This document shows, one piece after another, positions 1 through 5,645 of a stretch of 5,862 nucleotides of DNA (its first letter is position 1; each line of letters starts with the position of its first letter). The translations under genes were made by a program, and so were the position numbers. Origin of the DNA: Spirochaetaceae bacterium (GTDB taxonomy: Bacteria > Spirochaetota > Spirochaetia > Treponematales > Rectinemataceae); NCBI GenBank assembly GCA_016794765.1, contig JAEUJG010000169.1:1-5862 (forward strand). Direction: 5' to 3'. The notes below the pieces were generated by a model that saw nothing but the letters and a program-made list of their open reading frames with translations, ran no database searches and was not told where the DNA came from.

Positions 1-1265
1 TCGGGCATCCCAGCCGCTCCTTGGCGGTCCTCGGCGTGACGGGTACGGAAGGAAAAAGCACGACCGTCTATCTCATCTACCAGCTGCTCAAGCTGGCCGG
101 CGAAAAGGCCGGTTTCTTCTCCACCGTCATGTCCGACACGGGTTCGGGCGAACTGCCCAACCCCGAGCATCAAACCACGCCGGAGGCTCCCGCCGTCCAG
201 CGCATGCTCGCTGAAATGCGCGATTCGGGCTACGAGTACGCCGTCGTCGAATCCTCCTCGCACGGGCTTTCGCCTCTTCTCAATCGTCTCGGCGACGTCG
301 CCTTCGACGTCGCGGTCTTTATGAACGTCACCCACGAGCATCTGGAATTCCACGGAAGTTGGGAGCGGTATCGCGAGGACAAGGCCAACCTCTTCCGAGC
401 CCTTGACCGCTGCGGCCACGAAAAGCGGGTCGGCGGCACCGTACGGCGGATTCCCTCTTTCGGTCTTGCCTGCGCCGACGACGTCTCCGCCGCCTATTTC
501 GCCGCCGCCACGACCAAGCCTACCCGCTTGTTCTCCTCCAAGGGACAGGGCTCGGAATTCCGTGCGACCGAGATCCGTTCAGACGCGGCTGGTTCCAGCT
601 TTGTCGTCGAATCGGGCGGAACGAAGCGAGAAGCGCGCATCGAACTGCCGGGCGCCTTCAACGTCGACAACACCCTCGCCGCGCTCGCGGCGGTCGCCGG
701 GATCAGCTCCAAGGACTGGACCGAGCTTCTGCCCCTCCTCCCCTCCTTGAAGCCGGTGCGCGGGCGCATGACCGCCATCGACCGCGGCCAGCCCTTCGAG
801 GTCCTCGTCGATTACGCCCACACCCCCTCGTCCTTCGAAGCCGTCTTTCCCCCGTTGCGCGCGCGCGCCACGGCTCGGATGCTCTGCGTTTTCGGCTCCG
901 GCGGCGAACGCGACGTGGAAAAGCGTCCCCGCCAGGGCCGCATAGCCGCCGACTGGTTCGACGTGGTCATCCTCGCCGACGAGGATCCCCGCGGCGAGGA
1001 TCCGACGGAACTCCTCGAGATGATCGCCGCCGGCTGTCCGGAGAAAAAGCGCGGGGAGGAGCTCTTCGTCATTCCCGACAGGCCAGCCGCCATCCGGAAG
1101 GCCTTTTCGCTCGCCCGCCCCGGCGACATCGTGGCCCTCCTGGGCAAGGGGCACGAAAACTCCATCATCTACAAGAACGGGGCGATCCCCTACGACGAAA
1201 TCGCCGAGGCTGAAAAGGCCTTGGCGGAACTCGGTTATTCTTCCCGCGTCAAGGAGCAGGCATGA
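1..1265 (+). CDS. murE: UDP-N-acetylmuramoyl-peptide ligase MurE, 5'-truncated by the window edge
   Basis: Cytoplasmic Mur ligase that uses ATP to add the third amino acid to UDP-MurNAc-L-Ala-D-Glu. The frame is open from position 3 (GHPSRS precedes the TTG at 21), and the roughly 100-residue N-terminal UDP-binding domain of MurE is missing, so the true start lies upstream; TTG 21 is not the start. Visible motifs: P-loop GVTGTEGKST (33-62, Lys at 54-56; the usual form is GTNGKT), SSSHGL, NVTHEHLEFHG, the DKANLF lysine expected to be carbamylated, RGRM and DYAHTP in the central/C-terminal domains, GSGGERD, the substrate-recognition loop DEDPR (978-992) and GKGHE (1143-1157). MurE enzymes that add meso-diaminopimelate carry DNPR at this loop, so Asn is Glu here. 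Spirochaete peptidoglycan is known to contain L-ornithine, so ornithine is my inferred substrate, not shown by the sequence. The stop overlaps the ddl start (ATGA). The family assignment is firm; the third-residue specificity is not. Confidence 0.93.
   Translation, partial: GHPSRSLAVLGVTGTEGKSTTVYLIYQLLKLAGEKAGFFSTVMSDTGSGELPNPEHQTTPEAPAVQRMLAEMRDSGYEYAVVESSSHGLSPLLNRLGDVAFDVAVFMNVTHEHLEFHGSWERYREDKANLFRALDRCGHEKRVGGTVRRIPSFGLACADDVSAAYFAAATTKPTRLFSSKGQGSEFRATEIRSDAAGSSFVVESGGTKREARIELPGAFNVDNTLAALAAVAGISSKDWTELLPLLPSLKPVRGRMTAIDRGQPFEVLVDYAHTPSSFEAVFPPLRARATARMLCVFGSGGERDVEKRPRQGRIAADWFDVVILADEDPRGEDPTELLEMIAAGCPEKKRGEELFVIPDRPAAIRKAFSLARPGDIVALLGKGHENSIIYKNGAIPYDEIAEAEKALAELGYSSRVKEQA
1251..1265 (+). 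promoter_or_regulatory. ddl ribosome binding site and murE/ddl ATGA stop-start overlap
   Basis: AAGGAG at 1251-1256 lies 5 nt before ATG 1262, and the murE TGA occupies 1263-1265, sharing ATGA with the ddl start. This fixes the ddl start and suggests translational coupling of the two cell-wall ligases on one transcript. Confidence 0.8.
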
Positions 1266-2371
1266 AGCGCATCGCTATCCTCTACGGCGGCAAGTCCGGC
1301 GAACACGAGGTCTCCCAAACCTCGGCCGCTTACGTCATACGCAACCTCGACCCGACGCGCTTCGAGCCCGTCCTCGTCGGCATCGCCAAGGACGGAACCT
1401 GGTATCTTCAAGATCCCGCCCTCGTCGCCAAGGTCCGCGAAGGTCTCACGCCCATTCCGGTGGCGCGGGGTGCCCGCGTCTTTGCGGCGCCCTCAGGCGG
1501 CACGGCGGGCGGCCTCGTCTTCGAATCCGCCGCTGGAGTCTCCGCCTTGGCCTGCGAGGCGGTTTTTCCCGTCCTCCACGGAACCTTCGGCGAGGACGGC
1601 ACCATCCAGGGCCTCCTCGAAACCGCGGATCTTCCTTATGTCGGCGCGCCCGTCCTCGGTTCGGCCCTTGGCATGGACAAGGAAAAAGCGAAGGCGTTGT
1701 GGCTTCGCGCGGGCCTCCCCGTCGTACCCTATCGCCTTGTCCGCGCCTCGGAGCTCGACGGGCCTGAAACCGACGCGGCCCTTGCCTCCGAACTCGGCAT
1801 GCGCTTCGGTTGGCCCCTCTTCGTCAAGCCCGCCTGCGCGGGTTCTTCGGTCGGCGCCTCCAAGGTCACCGCGCCCGCGACCCTCGGCGCGGCCCTCCGC
1901 GAGGCCCTCCGCTGGGACGAAAAAGCCTTGGTTGAACCCTTCGTCGAGGCCCGCGAGATCGAATGCTCGGTCCTCGGGAACGGCAAGCCGGTCGCCTACG
2001 TGCCGGGCGAGGTCCTGCCGACCCACGAATTCTACGACTACGACGCCAAGTATCTGGATCCCCGGGGCGCCAGCCTCGAAATCCCCGCCCGCCTCACGCC
2101 CGAGGAAACCTCCCGCGTCCGGAAAATCGCGGTGGCCGCATACTCGGCCCTGGAGCTCGCCGGCATGGCGCGCGTCGATTTCTTCCTCGACAAGCGCACG
2201 GGAGAGATCCTCCTCAACGAGGTGAACACCATTCCCGGCTTCACCTCCATCTCGATGTATCCCAAGATGTGCGAAGCCGGCGGGCTCCCTTATTCCGAGC
2301 TCCTTTCGCGTCTCGTGGAACTGGCTTTGGAGCGCCACGCGGCCAGGGCGAAGCTCGTTTTCGCGCGCTAG
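1262..2371 (+). CDS. ddl: D-alanine--D-alanine ligase
   Basis: Cytoplasmic ATP-grasp ligase that joins two D-Ala to make the dipeptide added by MurF to peptidoglycan precursors. At 369 residues it has full family length. The N-terminus has YGGKSGEHEVS, with E16 as the equivalent of the catalytic Glu of E. coli DdlB. Next come HGTFGEDG (106-113) and GMDK (137-140). The ATP-grasp core has FVKP (K189), GSSVG (194-198) and a VEPF segment (E225). The omega-loop has DYDAKY with K263-Y264, the Lys-Tyr pair typical of D-Ala-D-Ala rather than D-Ala-D-Lac (VanA-type) ligases. Metal ligands D306, E320 and N322 lie in RVDFF and NEVNTIPG. Nothing is missing. The start is set by AAGGAG and the ATGA overlap with murE, so the two genes very likely form the end of one operon. 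The coupling may help balance stem-peptide and D-Ala-D-Ala supply. Confidence 0.96.
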   Translation: MKRIAILYGGKSGEHEVSQTSAAYVIRNLDPTRFEPVLVGIAKDGTWYLQDPALVAKVREGLTPIPVARGARVFAAPSGGTAGGLVFESAAGVSALACEAVFPVLHGTFGEDGTIQGLLETADLPYVGAPVLGSALGMDKEKAKALWLRAGLPVVPYRLVRASELDGPETDAALASELGMRFGWPLFVKPACAGSSVGASKVTAPATLGAALREALRWDEKALVEPFVEAREIECSVLGNGKPVAYVPGEVLPTHEFYDYDAKYLDPRGASLEIPARLTPEETSRVRKIAVAAYSALELAGMARVDFFLDKRTGEILLNEVNTIPGFTSISMYPKMCEAGGLPYSELLSRLVELALERHAARAKLVFAR

Positions 2372-2434
2372 TAAAGGTCGAAGCGGCGGCCCGAGGCGCC
2401 GCCCTGCATAAGCATCCACGCCCCGAGCGGCCAT

Positions 2435-2476
2435 TGGGCGCCTGTTTGCATAACAATGCGCCGGGCGCCTATTTTT
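2435..2476 (+). terminator. Probable Rho-independent terminator of murE-ddl
   Basis: TGGGCGCC (2435-2442) pairs with GGCGCCTA (2464-2471), eight pairs including one G-U. Inside it GCAT (2448-2451) pairs with ATGC (2456-2459) around AACA. TTTTT follows directly at 2472-2476. It lies 64 nt after the ddl stop. The internal loop makes it weaker than the rocD terminator. A third GGCGCC at 2395-2400 could pair with either arm and compete. Confidence 0.6.
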
Positions 2477-2506
2477 ATCGATTATACTAATTCGTACTTA
2501 TTTTTC

Positions 2507-2541
2507 TGGCTTTCCGGGCCGGGCGGTGATATAATGTCCCA
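2507..2541 (+). promoter_or_regulatory. Extended -10 sigma70-type promoter for rocD
   Basis: A perfect TATAAT at 2530-2535 is preceded by TG at 2527-2528, giving the extended -10 TGATATAAT. At 17-bp spacing the -35 position is TGGCTT (2507-2512), a poor match to TTGACA, which fits an extended -10 promoter. An AT-rich stretch at about 2470-2506, in otherwise GC-rich DNA, lies upstream and could act as an UP element. The transcript would begin near 2541-2543. Confidence 0.72.
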
Positions 2542-2544
2542 ATC

Positions 2545-2568
2545 GCTCCCGGAAGGGGGCTAGGAGGT
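2545..2568 (+). promoter_or_regulatory. rocD leader: GGAA-loop hairpin followed by the ribosome binding site
   Basis: GCTCCC (2545-2550) pairs with GGGGGC (2555-2560), five Watson-Crick pairs plus one U-G, around a GGAA tetraloop of the GNRA type. AGGAGGT (2562-2568) follows almost at once, 7 nt before ATG 2576, and fixes the rocD start. The hairpin would sit within a few nucleotides of the predicted 5' end, so it could stabilise the mRNA or tune access to the ribosome binding site. That role is inferred. Confidence 0.6.
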
Positions 2569-2575
2569 TCTCTAC

Positions 2576-3778
2576 ATGAAATCCCAGGACTACATCGCCC
2601 TGGACGAAAAGTACGGAGCGCACAACTACCACCCGCTACCCGTCGTCATCTCCTGGGCCGAAGGCTGCAAGGTCAAGGACCCGGAAGGCAAGACATACTA
2701 CGACTTCCTTTCGGCTTATTCGGCCGTCAACCAGGGCCACCGCCATCCCAAGATCATCAAGGCCGTCAAGGACCAGCTCGACACCTGCACCCTGACGAGC
2801 CGGGCCTTCCACAACGACAAGATGGGCCTCTTCCTCAAGAAGCTTTGCGAGTTCACCGGCTTCGAGATGGCCCTCCCCATGAACACCGGCGCCGAGGCCG
2901 TCGAGACCGCCCTCAAGGCTGCGCGCCGCTGGGGCGTCGAGGTCAAGGGCGTGGAAAACGGCAAGCAGGAGATCATCTGCGTCGAGGAGAACTTCCACGG
3001 CCGCACGATCGCCATCATCTCCATGTCGAACGATCCCGACTCCTACGTGAATTACGGCCCCTACGTGACCGGCTTCAAGCGCGTCCCCTACAACAGCGCC
3101 GAGGCCATCGAGAAGGCCGTGACGCCGAACACCGTCGCCGTCATCATCGAGCCCATCCAGGGCGAAGCCGGCGTCTTCGTGCCGGATTCGGGCTACCTCA
3201 AGGCCGTCCGCGAGATCTGCACCAAGAACAAGATGCTCTTCATCTGCGACGAGATCCAGACGGGCTTCTGCCGCACCGGCAGGCGCTTCGCCTGGCAGCA
3301 CGAGAACGCCCGCCCGGACATCATGTGCCTCGGCAAGGCCCTCGGCGGCGGCATTATGCCCATCTCCGCCATTGTCGCCGACCATGACGTGATGAAGGTC
3401 TTCACGCCCGGCACCCACGGCTCCACCTTCGGCGGCAATCCCCTCGCCTCCTCCGTCGGAATCGCCGCCCTCGAGGTCCTCGAGGAGGAGAAGCTCGACG
3501 AGAACGCCGAGCGCCTCGGCAAGATCTTCCGCGACGAGCTCTCCAAGATCGTCTGCCCGAAGATCAAGCAGGTCCGCGGCAAAGGCCTCCTCAACGCCGT
3601 CGTCTTCGAGAAGGGCTTCGAGGCCTGGAACGTCTGCATCGCCCTCCGCGATGCCGGCCTCCTCGCCAAGCAGACCCACGGCAACATCATCCGCTTCGCT
3701 CCCCCCCTCGTGATCACCGAGAAGGAGCTCCGCGAAGCCCTCGTCATCATCAAGTCCGTGTTCGAGAAAATCGTCTGA
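2576..3778 (+). CDS. rocD: Ornithine aminotransferase (ornithine-oxo-acid transaminase)
   Basis: A PLP-dependent class III aminotransferase that interconverts L-ornithine plus 2-oxoglutarate with glutamate-5-semialdehyde plus glutamate, linking ornithine/arginine to proline and glutamate in the cytoplasm. At 400 residues it matches RocD. It reads collinearly with recalled Bacillus RocD and human OAT: GAHNYHPLPVV near the N-terminus, FLSAYSAVNQGH (44-55), NTGAEAVE (103-110), FHGRT (140-144), EPIQGEAGV (192-200), CDEIQTG with the PLP-ring Asp D225, LGKALGGG with Schiff-base K254, HGSTFGGNPLA (281-291) and IIRFAPPL near the end. The OAT-specific residues are present: Y18 and Y48 (human Y55 and Y85), R143 (human R180) and E197 (human E235). 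These argue for ornithine rather than acetylornithine or 4-aminobutyrate. It is a single-gene transcription unit with its own promoter and terminator. The physiological direction (ornithine breakdown or supply) cannot be read from sequence. Confidence 0.96.
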   Translation: MKSQDYIALDEKYGAHNYHPLPVVISWAEGCKVKDPEGKTYYDFLSAYSAVNQGHRHPKIIKAVKDQLDTCTLTSRAFHNDKMGLFLKKLCEFTGFEMALPMNTGAEAVETALKAARRWGVEVKGVENGKQEIICVEENFHGRTIAIISMSNDPDSYVNYGPYVTGFKRVPYNSAEAIEKAVTPNTVAVIIEPIQGEAGVFVPDSGYLKAVREICTKNKMLFICDEIQTGFCRTGRRFAWQHENARPDIMCLGKALGGGIMPISAIVADHDVMKVFTPGTHGSTFGGNPLASSVGIAALEVLEEEKLDENAERLGKIFRDELSKIVCPKIKQVRGKGLLNAVVFEKGFEAWNVCIALRDAGLLAKQTHGNIIRFAPPLVITEKELREALVIIKSVFEKIV

Positions 3779-3794
3779 TCGGACGCGATGCGGG

Positions 3795-3825
3795 AAAGGC
3801 CGTCCTTCGGGGCGGCCTTTTCTTT
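3795..3825 (+). terminator. Strong Rho-independent terminator after rocD
   Basis: AAAGGCCGTCC (3795-3805) and GGGCGGCCTTT (3810-3820) form an 11-bp stem with one U-G pair, closed by a TTCG tetraloop (3806-3809) and followed by TCTTT. It starts 17 nt after the rocD stop. The A-run opposite the T-run could also let it work on the minus strand, but no minus-strand gene ends here. Confidence 0.92.
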
Positions 3826-3828
3826 GCC

Positions 3829-3863
3829 CACTCTTTCCCGCGGCCGCACTCTTCCCGCGACCG
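3829..3863 (+). repeat. Imperfect tandem duplication of an 18-mer
   Basis: CACTCTTTCCCGCGGCCG (3829-3846) is followed without a gap by CACTCTTCCCGCGACCG (3847-3863); the copies differ by one deleted T and one G/A change. The first copy also contains CTTTCCCGC (3833-3841), a perfect inverted partner of GCGGGAAAG (3790-3798) across the rocD terminator. Confidence 0.7.
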
Positions 3864-3884
3864 GGAGGCAGCGAAGCAGGAAAT

Positions 3885-3954
3885 CAGCCCTGTCCCCAAA
3901 GGGTTGCCGTCGCCGGCACTCGGAAGGCCAAGGCGATTGCGGCAGCTCTGTCCC
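3885..3954. repeat. REP-like stem-loop flanked by CAGCYCTGTCCC direct repeats
   Basis: CAGCCCTGTCCC (3885-3896) and CAGCTCTGTCCC (3943-3954) match at 11 of 12 bases, 58 bp apart. Between them TGCCGTCGCC (3905-3914) pairs with GGCGA (3932-3936) and CGGCA (3940-3944), a 10-bp stem with a 3-nt TTG bulge and a 17-nt loop. A conserved short tetramer/box plus an imperfect bulged palindrome in an intergenic gap is the usual layout of REP or MITE-like elements. No transposase is in the window, and multi-copy status cannot be tested here. Confidence 0.4.
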
Positions 3955-3965
3955 TCGACTACACT
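3937..3965 (+). promoter_or_regulatory. Possible promoter for the PilZ-like/HD gene pair
   Basis: TTGCGG (3937-3942), 17 bp, then TACACT (3960-3965). Each box is only a partial match to TTGACA/TATAAT (three and four of six). It is the best-spaced candidate between the rocD terminator and GTG 4025 and predicts a leader of about 50 nt. The -35 box overlaps the stem of the repeat element, so repeat insertion may have supplied it. Confidence 0.35.
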
Positions 3966-3990
3966 AAGCATAGAGCCGTCTTGGGCGCGG

Positions 3991-4010
3991 CGGGGAGCGG
4001 GGAGCGGGGA
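3991..4010 (+). repeat. Short tandem heptamer, about 2.9 copies of CGGGGAG
   Basis: CGGGGAG at 3991-3997 and 3998-4004, then CGGGGA at 4005-4010. It ends 4 nt before the AGGAG ribosome binding site (4014-4018) of the next gene. Each unit holds a GGGGAG that could mimic a weak Shine-Dalgarno sequence. Confidence 0.7.
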
Positions 4011-4024
4011 ACCAGGAGCGAGCG

Positions 4025-4846
4025 GTGGACTCAAGAATCGTCAACCAAAAGGCCTTGGAATACACGGACCGGATAGTCCGCCTTACTCCCGTCGTCATCC
4101 AGCAACTTGGCCTGGAAAAGCGCACCGCCCACCTCAAGATCGAGGAATTCTACATTTCCTGCATTCCCTTTGATCTTTCGCTGAAGAAGGCGAGCCTTCT
4201 CGCGTTCCTGAGCGAGCCAGAGGTTAAGCTTTTTTCCGGAATGGCCAAGAAACCCCAAAAACTTTCCCTGACCTTCAATTTGCCTTACGCTTCAAAGCCC
4301 GCCACTTTTTTCATCCTTGCCGACATCCTGGCGTTCAGGAAGCCTGCCGCGCCCTCGCCCTATTGCTTCATCGACGTCAGCTTCCGAGAAGCTCCCTTGG
4401 TGCTCAAGGAAATTCTCGTGGCGCATTTCATGGAGAACGATGAGGCGGAACGCTTTTGGAAAGAGACCCCGGACGAGGCTCTATCGCCCGAGGGGATACT
4501 CGCGGTGCTGGACAGCAGCCGCCTCACTCCGCTCAAGGAAGGCTCCTCCATGGAGCGGCTCAAGGTTTGCGCCCTCTCGCCGCGCCACGCCCGCCTTTTC
4601 GGCGAGTTCGAGAGCCCTCCCCCCGGCAAGGGAGACATCCTCGATTTCGAGCCGAGCGAGGGGGACAGTGCTTGCATCGTCCGCGGTACCTGCCTGGACT
4701 TCCGCCCCTTCGCCGAAGCTCCCGGCTTCGCGTTCCTGGAACTCGAGCTGCAATTCGGCGCGCGACTCCACATGAAGATGAAGCGCCACCTCGCCGGCAA
4801 GCGGCAGAAGGGCGAGGAAAAGGAAGAAGGCCGTGGCGAACAGTAA
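4025..4846 (+). CDS. Divergent PilZ-type protein, resembling spirochaete PilZN3-PilZ proteins
   Basis: A soluble protein of 273 residues with no signal peptide or membrane segment. GTG 4025 is chosen because AGGAG (4014-4018) lies 6 nt upstream. From memory it aligns in outline with treponemal PilZN3-PilZ proteins: an N-terminal alpha/beta domain (about 1-150, with EFYISCIPF and a LTFNLPYASKPATFFILADIL stretch) and a C-terminal PilZ-like beta-barrel (about 175-257) ending in HMKMKRHL. Typical PilZ proteins bind cyclic di-GMP through an Arg-rich RxxxR segment and (D/N)xSxxG. Here the matching stretch is ALSPRHA (183-189), so Asp/Asn is Ala and Gly is His, and the paired arginines are not conserved. 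Cyclic-di-GMP binding is therefore doubtful. The tail (258-273) is Lys/Glu-rich and probably disordered; its coding DNA holds the next gene's ribosome binding site. The fold assignment is moderate, the role is unknown, and the partner is probably the overlapping HD protein. Confidence 0.62.
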   Translation: MDSRIVNQKALEYTDRIVRLTPVVIQQLGLEKRTAHLKIEEFYISCIPFDLSLKKASLLAFLSEPEVKLFSGMAKKPQKLSLTFNLPYASKPATFFILADILAFRKPAAPSPYCFIDVSFREAPLVLKEILVAHFMENDEAERFWKETPDEALSPEGILAVLDSSRLTPLKEGSSMERLKVCALSPRHARLFGEFESPPPGKGDILDFEPSEGDSACIVRGTCLDFRPFAEAPGFAFLELELQFGARLHMKMKRHLAGKRQKGEEKEEGRGEQ

Positions 4847-5645
4847 AAGCCAGAAAGAACAGTCCCTGGACAGGCGCATCTTGGGCATGGCGACGGGCAA
4901 AACCCTGCGCATGGCGGAGTTCCTCCTCGAAGACGCCGAACTCCAAGCCCTTCAAGACTACGCGAACCAGGTTTCGATCCGGCGCCTCGGTTTCAACGAC
5001 CACGGACCGGTTCACATGAGAAAGGTTGCAATCAACGCGCTCGCGATGGCCGACCTGATGGCCAAAGGGAACGTCAAGCTCTCGCTCGAAGCCGAGGAGA
5101 TCGGAAGCCCCGAGGATTCGGCGACGGCCCTGCTTCTGGCCGCGATGCTCCACGACGTCGGCATGAGCGTCGGGCGCCAGAGCCACGAGATGAATTCCGC
5201 CATTCTCGCCGCCCCGATCGCCTCGCGCCTCCTCGCCGCGGTGTATGCCGAATCCATCGAGATGCAGGTGATCCTCCGCAGCCTGGTCCTTGAATGCGTC
5301 GAAGGTCACATGGCCACCCAGCGAGTCCACTCGCTCGAGGCCGGCATCATCCTCATTGCGGACGGCTGCGACATGGAAAAAGGCCGTTCCCGGATCCCGA
5401 TGCTCCTTGGCAACGACCCACGGGCAGGGGACATCCACCAATATTCCGCGGCCTCCATCGAAAGGGTTGGGATCGGCCCGGGCGAACGCCACCCGATCCG
5501 CATCTCCGTGGAAATGACGGAATCCGTCGGATTCTTCCAAGTCGAGGAAGTACTGCTGCAGAAGATAGCGGTCAGTCCCGCGAAGGGCTATGTGGAGCTG
5601 GAGGCGAGGGTCGTCGGGCAGGAGCCGCGCCGCTACCTCGGCTAG
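4833..5645 (+). CDS. HD-domain metal-dependent phosphohydrolase
   Basis: A cytoplasmic protein of 270 residues. An HD fold is clear: NDHGPVH (55-61), AAMLHDVGM with the H107-D108 pair, SHEMNS with H118, EGHMA with H159, and IADGCDMEKGRSRIPM (175-190) holding the downstream aspartates D177/D180. HD proteins hold one or two metal ions and hydrolyse phosphate esters, commonly nucleotides. The HD-GYP signature of cyclic-di-GMP phosphodiesterases is absent, so the substrate is unknown. The NDHGPVH plus ADxxDMxxGRxRIP wording and a C-terminal beta-rich domain (about 200-262) recall a stand-alone HD family also seen in archaea (memory only). GTG 4833 lies inside the upstream gene (14-bp overlap) with AGGAAG (4821-4826) 6 nt before it; M19 is an alternative start without a clear ribosome binding site. 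The overlap implies translational coupling with the PilZ-like gene. The 3' end runs against the converging kinase gene with no terminator visible. Confidence 0.85.
   Translation: MANSKSQKEQSLDRRILGMATGKTLRMAEFLLEDAELQALQDYANQVSIRRLGFNDHGPVHMRKVAINALAMADLMAKGNVKLSLEAEEIGSPEDSATALLLAAMLHDVGMSVGRQSHEMNSAILAAPIASRLLAAVYAESIEMQVILRSLVLECVEGHMATQRVHSLEAGIILIADGCDMEKGRSRIPMLLGNDPRAGDIHQYSAASIERVGIGPGERHPIRISVEMTESVGFFQVEEVLLQKIAVSPAKGYVELEARVVGQEPRRYLG

Noticed and set aside
1493..2434. 313-codon minus-strand frame within ddl
   Set aside because: Shadow of ddl in GC-rich DNA; no domain motif, and ddl is complete on the plus strand.
2483..2488. TATACT as a second -10 box upstream of rocD
   Set aside because: No reasonable -35 at 16-18 bp, and it lies directly after the ddl terminator; it fits better as part of the AT-rich upstream element.
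2636..3679. 347-codon open frame on the minus strand within rocD
   Set aside because: Antisense to a certain gene; its Leu/Asp/Gly/Val-rich, low-complexity translation is what GC-rich codon bias gives, and no motif is recognisable.
3779..4024. Possible CRISPR array or tRNA gene in the repeat-rich gap
   Set aside because: The repeats are too short and irregular for CRISPR, with no regular spacers, and no cloverleaf could be drawn.
3904..4173. 89-codon plus-strand frame covering the intergenic gap and the start of the PilZ-like gene
   Set aside because: It overlaps the better supported GTG 4025 gene, its translation is Pro/Arg-rich, and I see no ribosome binding site that favours it.
4560..5540. 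326-codon minus-strand frame across the PilZ-like and HD genes
   Set aside because: Spans two coupled plus-strand genes with clear or probable families; its translation is His/Asp/Arg-rich without any motif.
4833..5645. HD protein as an HD-GYP cyclic-di-GMP phosphodiesterase
   Set aside because: The GYP segment and other HD-GYP signatures are absent, despite the PilZ-like neighbour that made this tempting.
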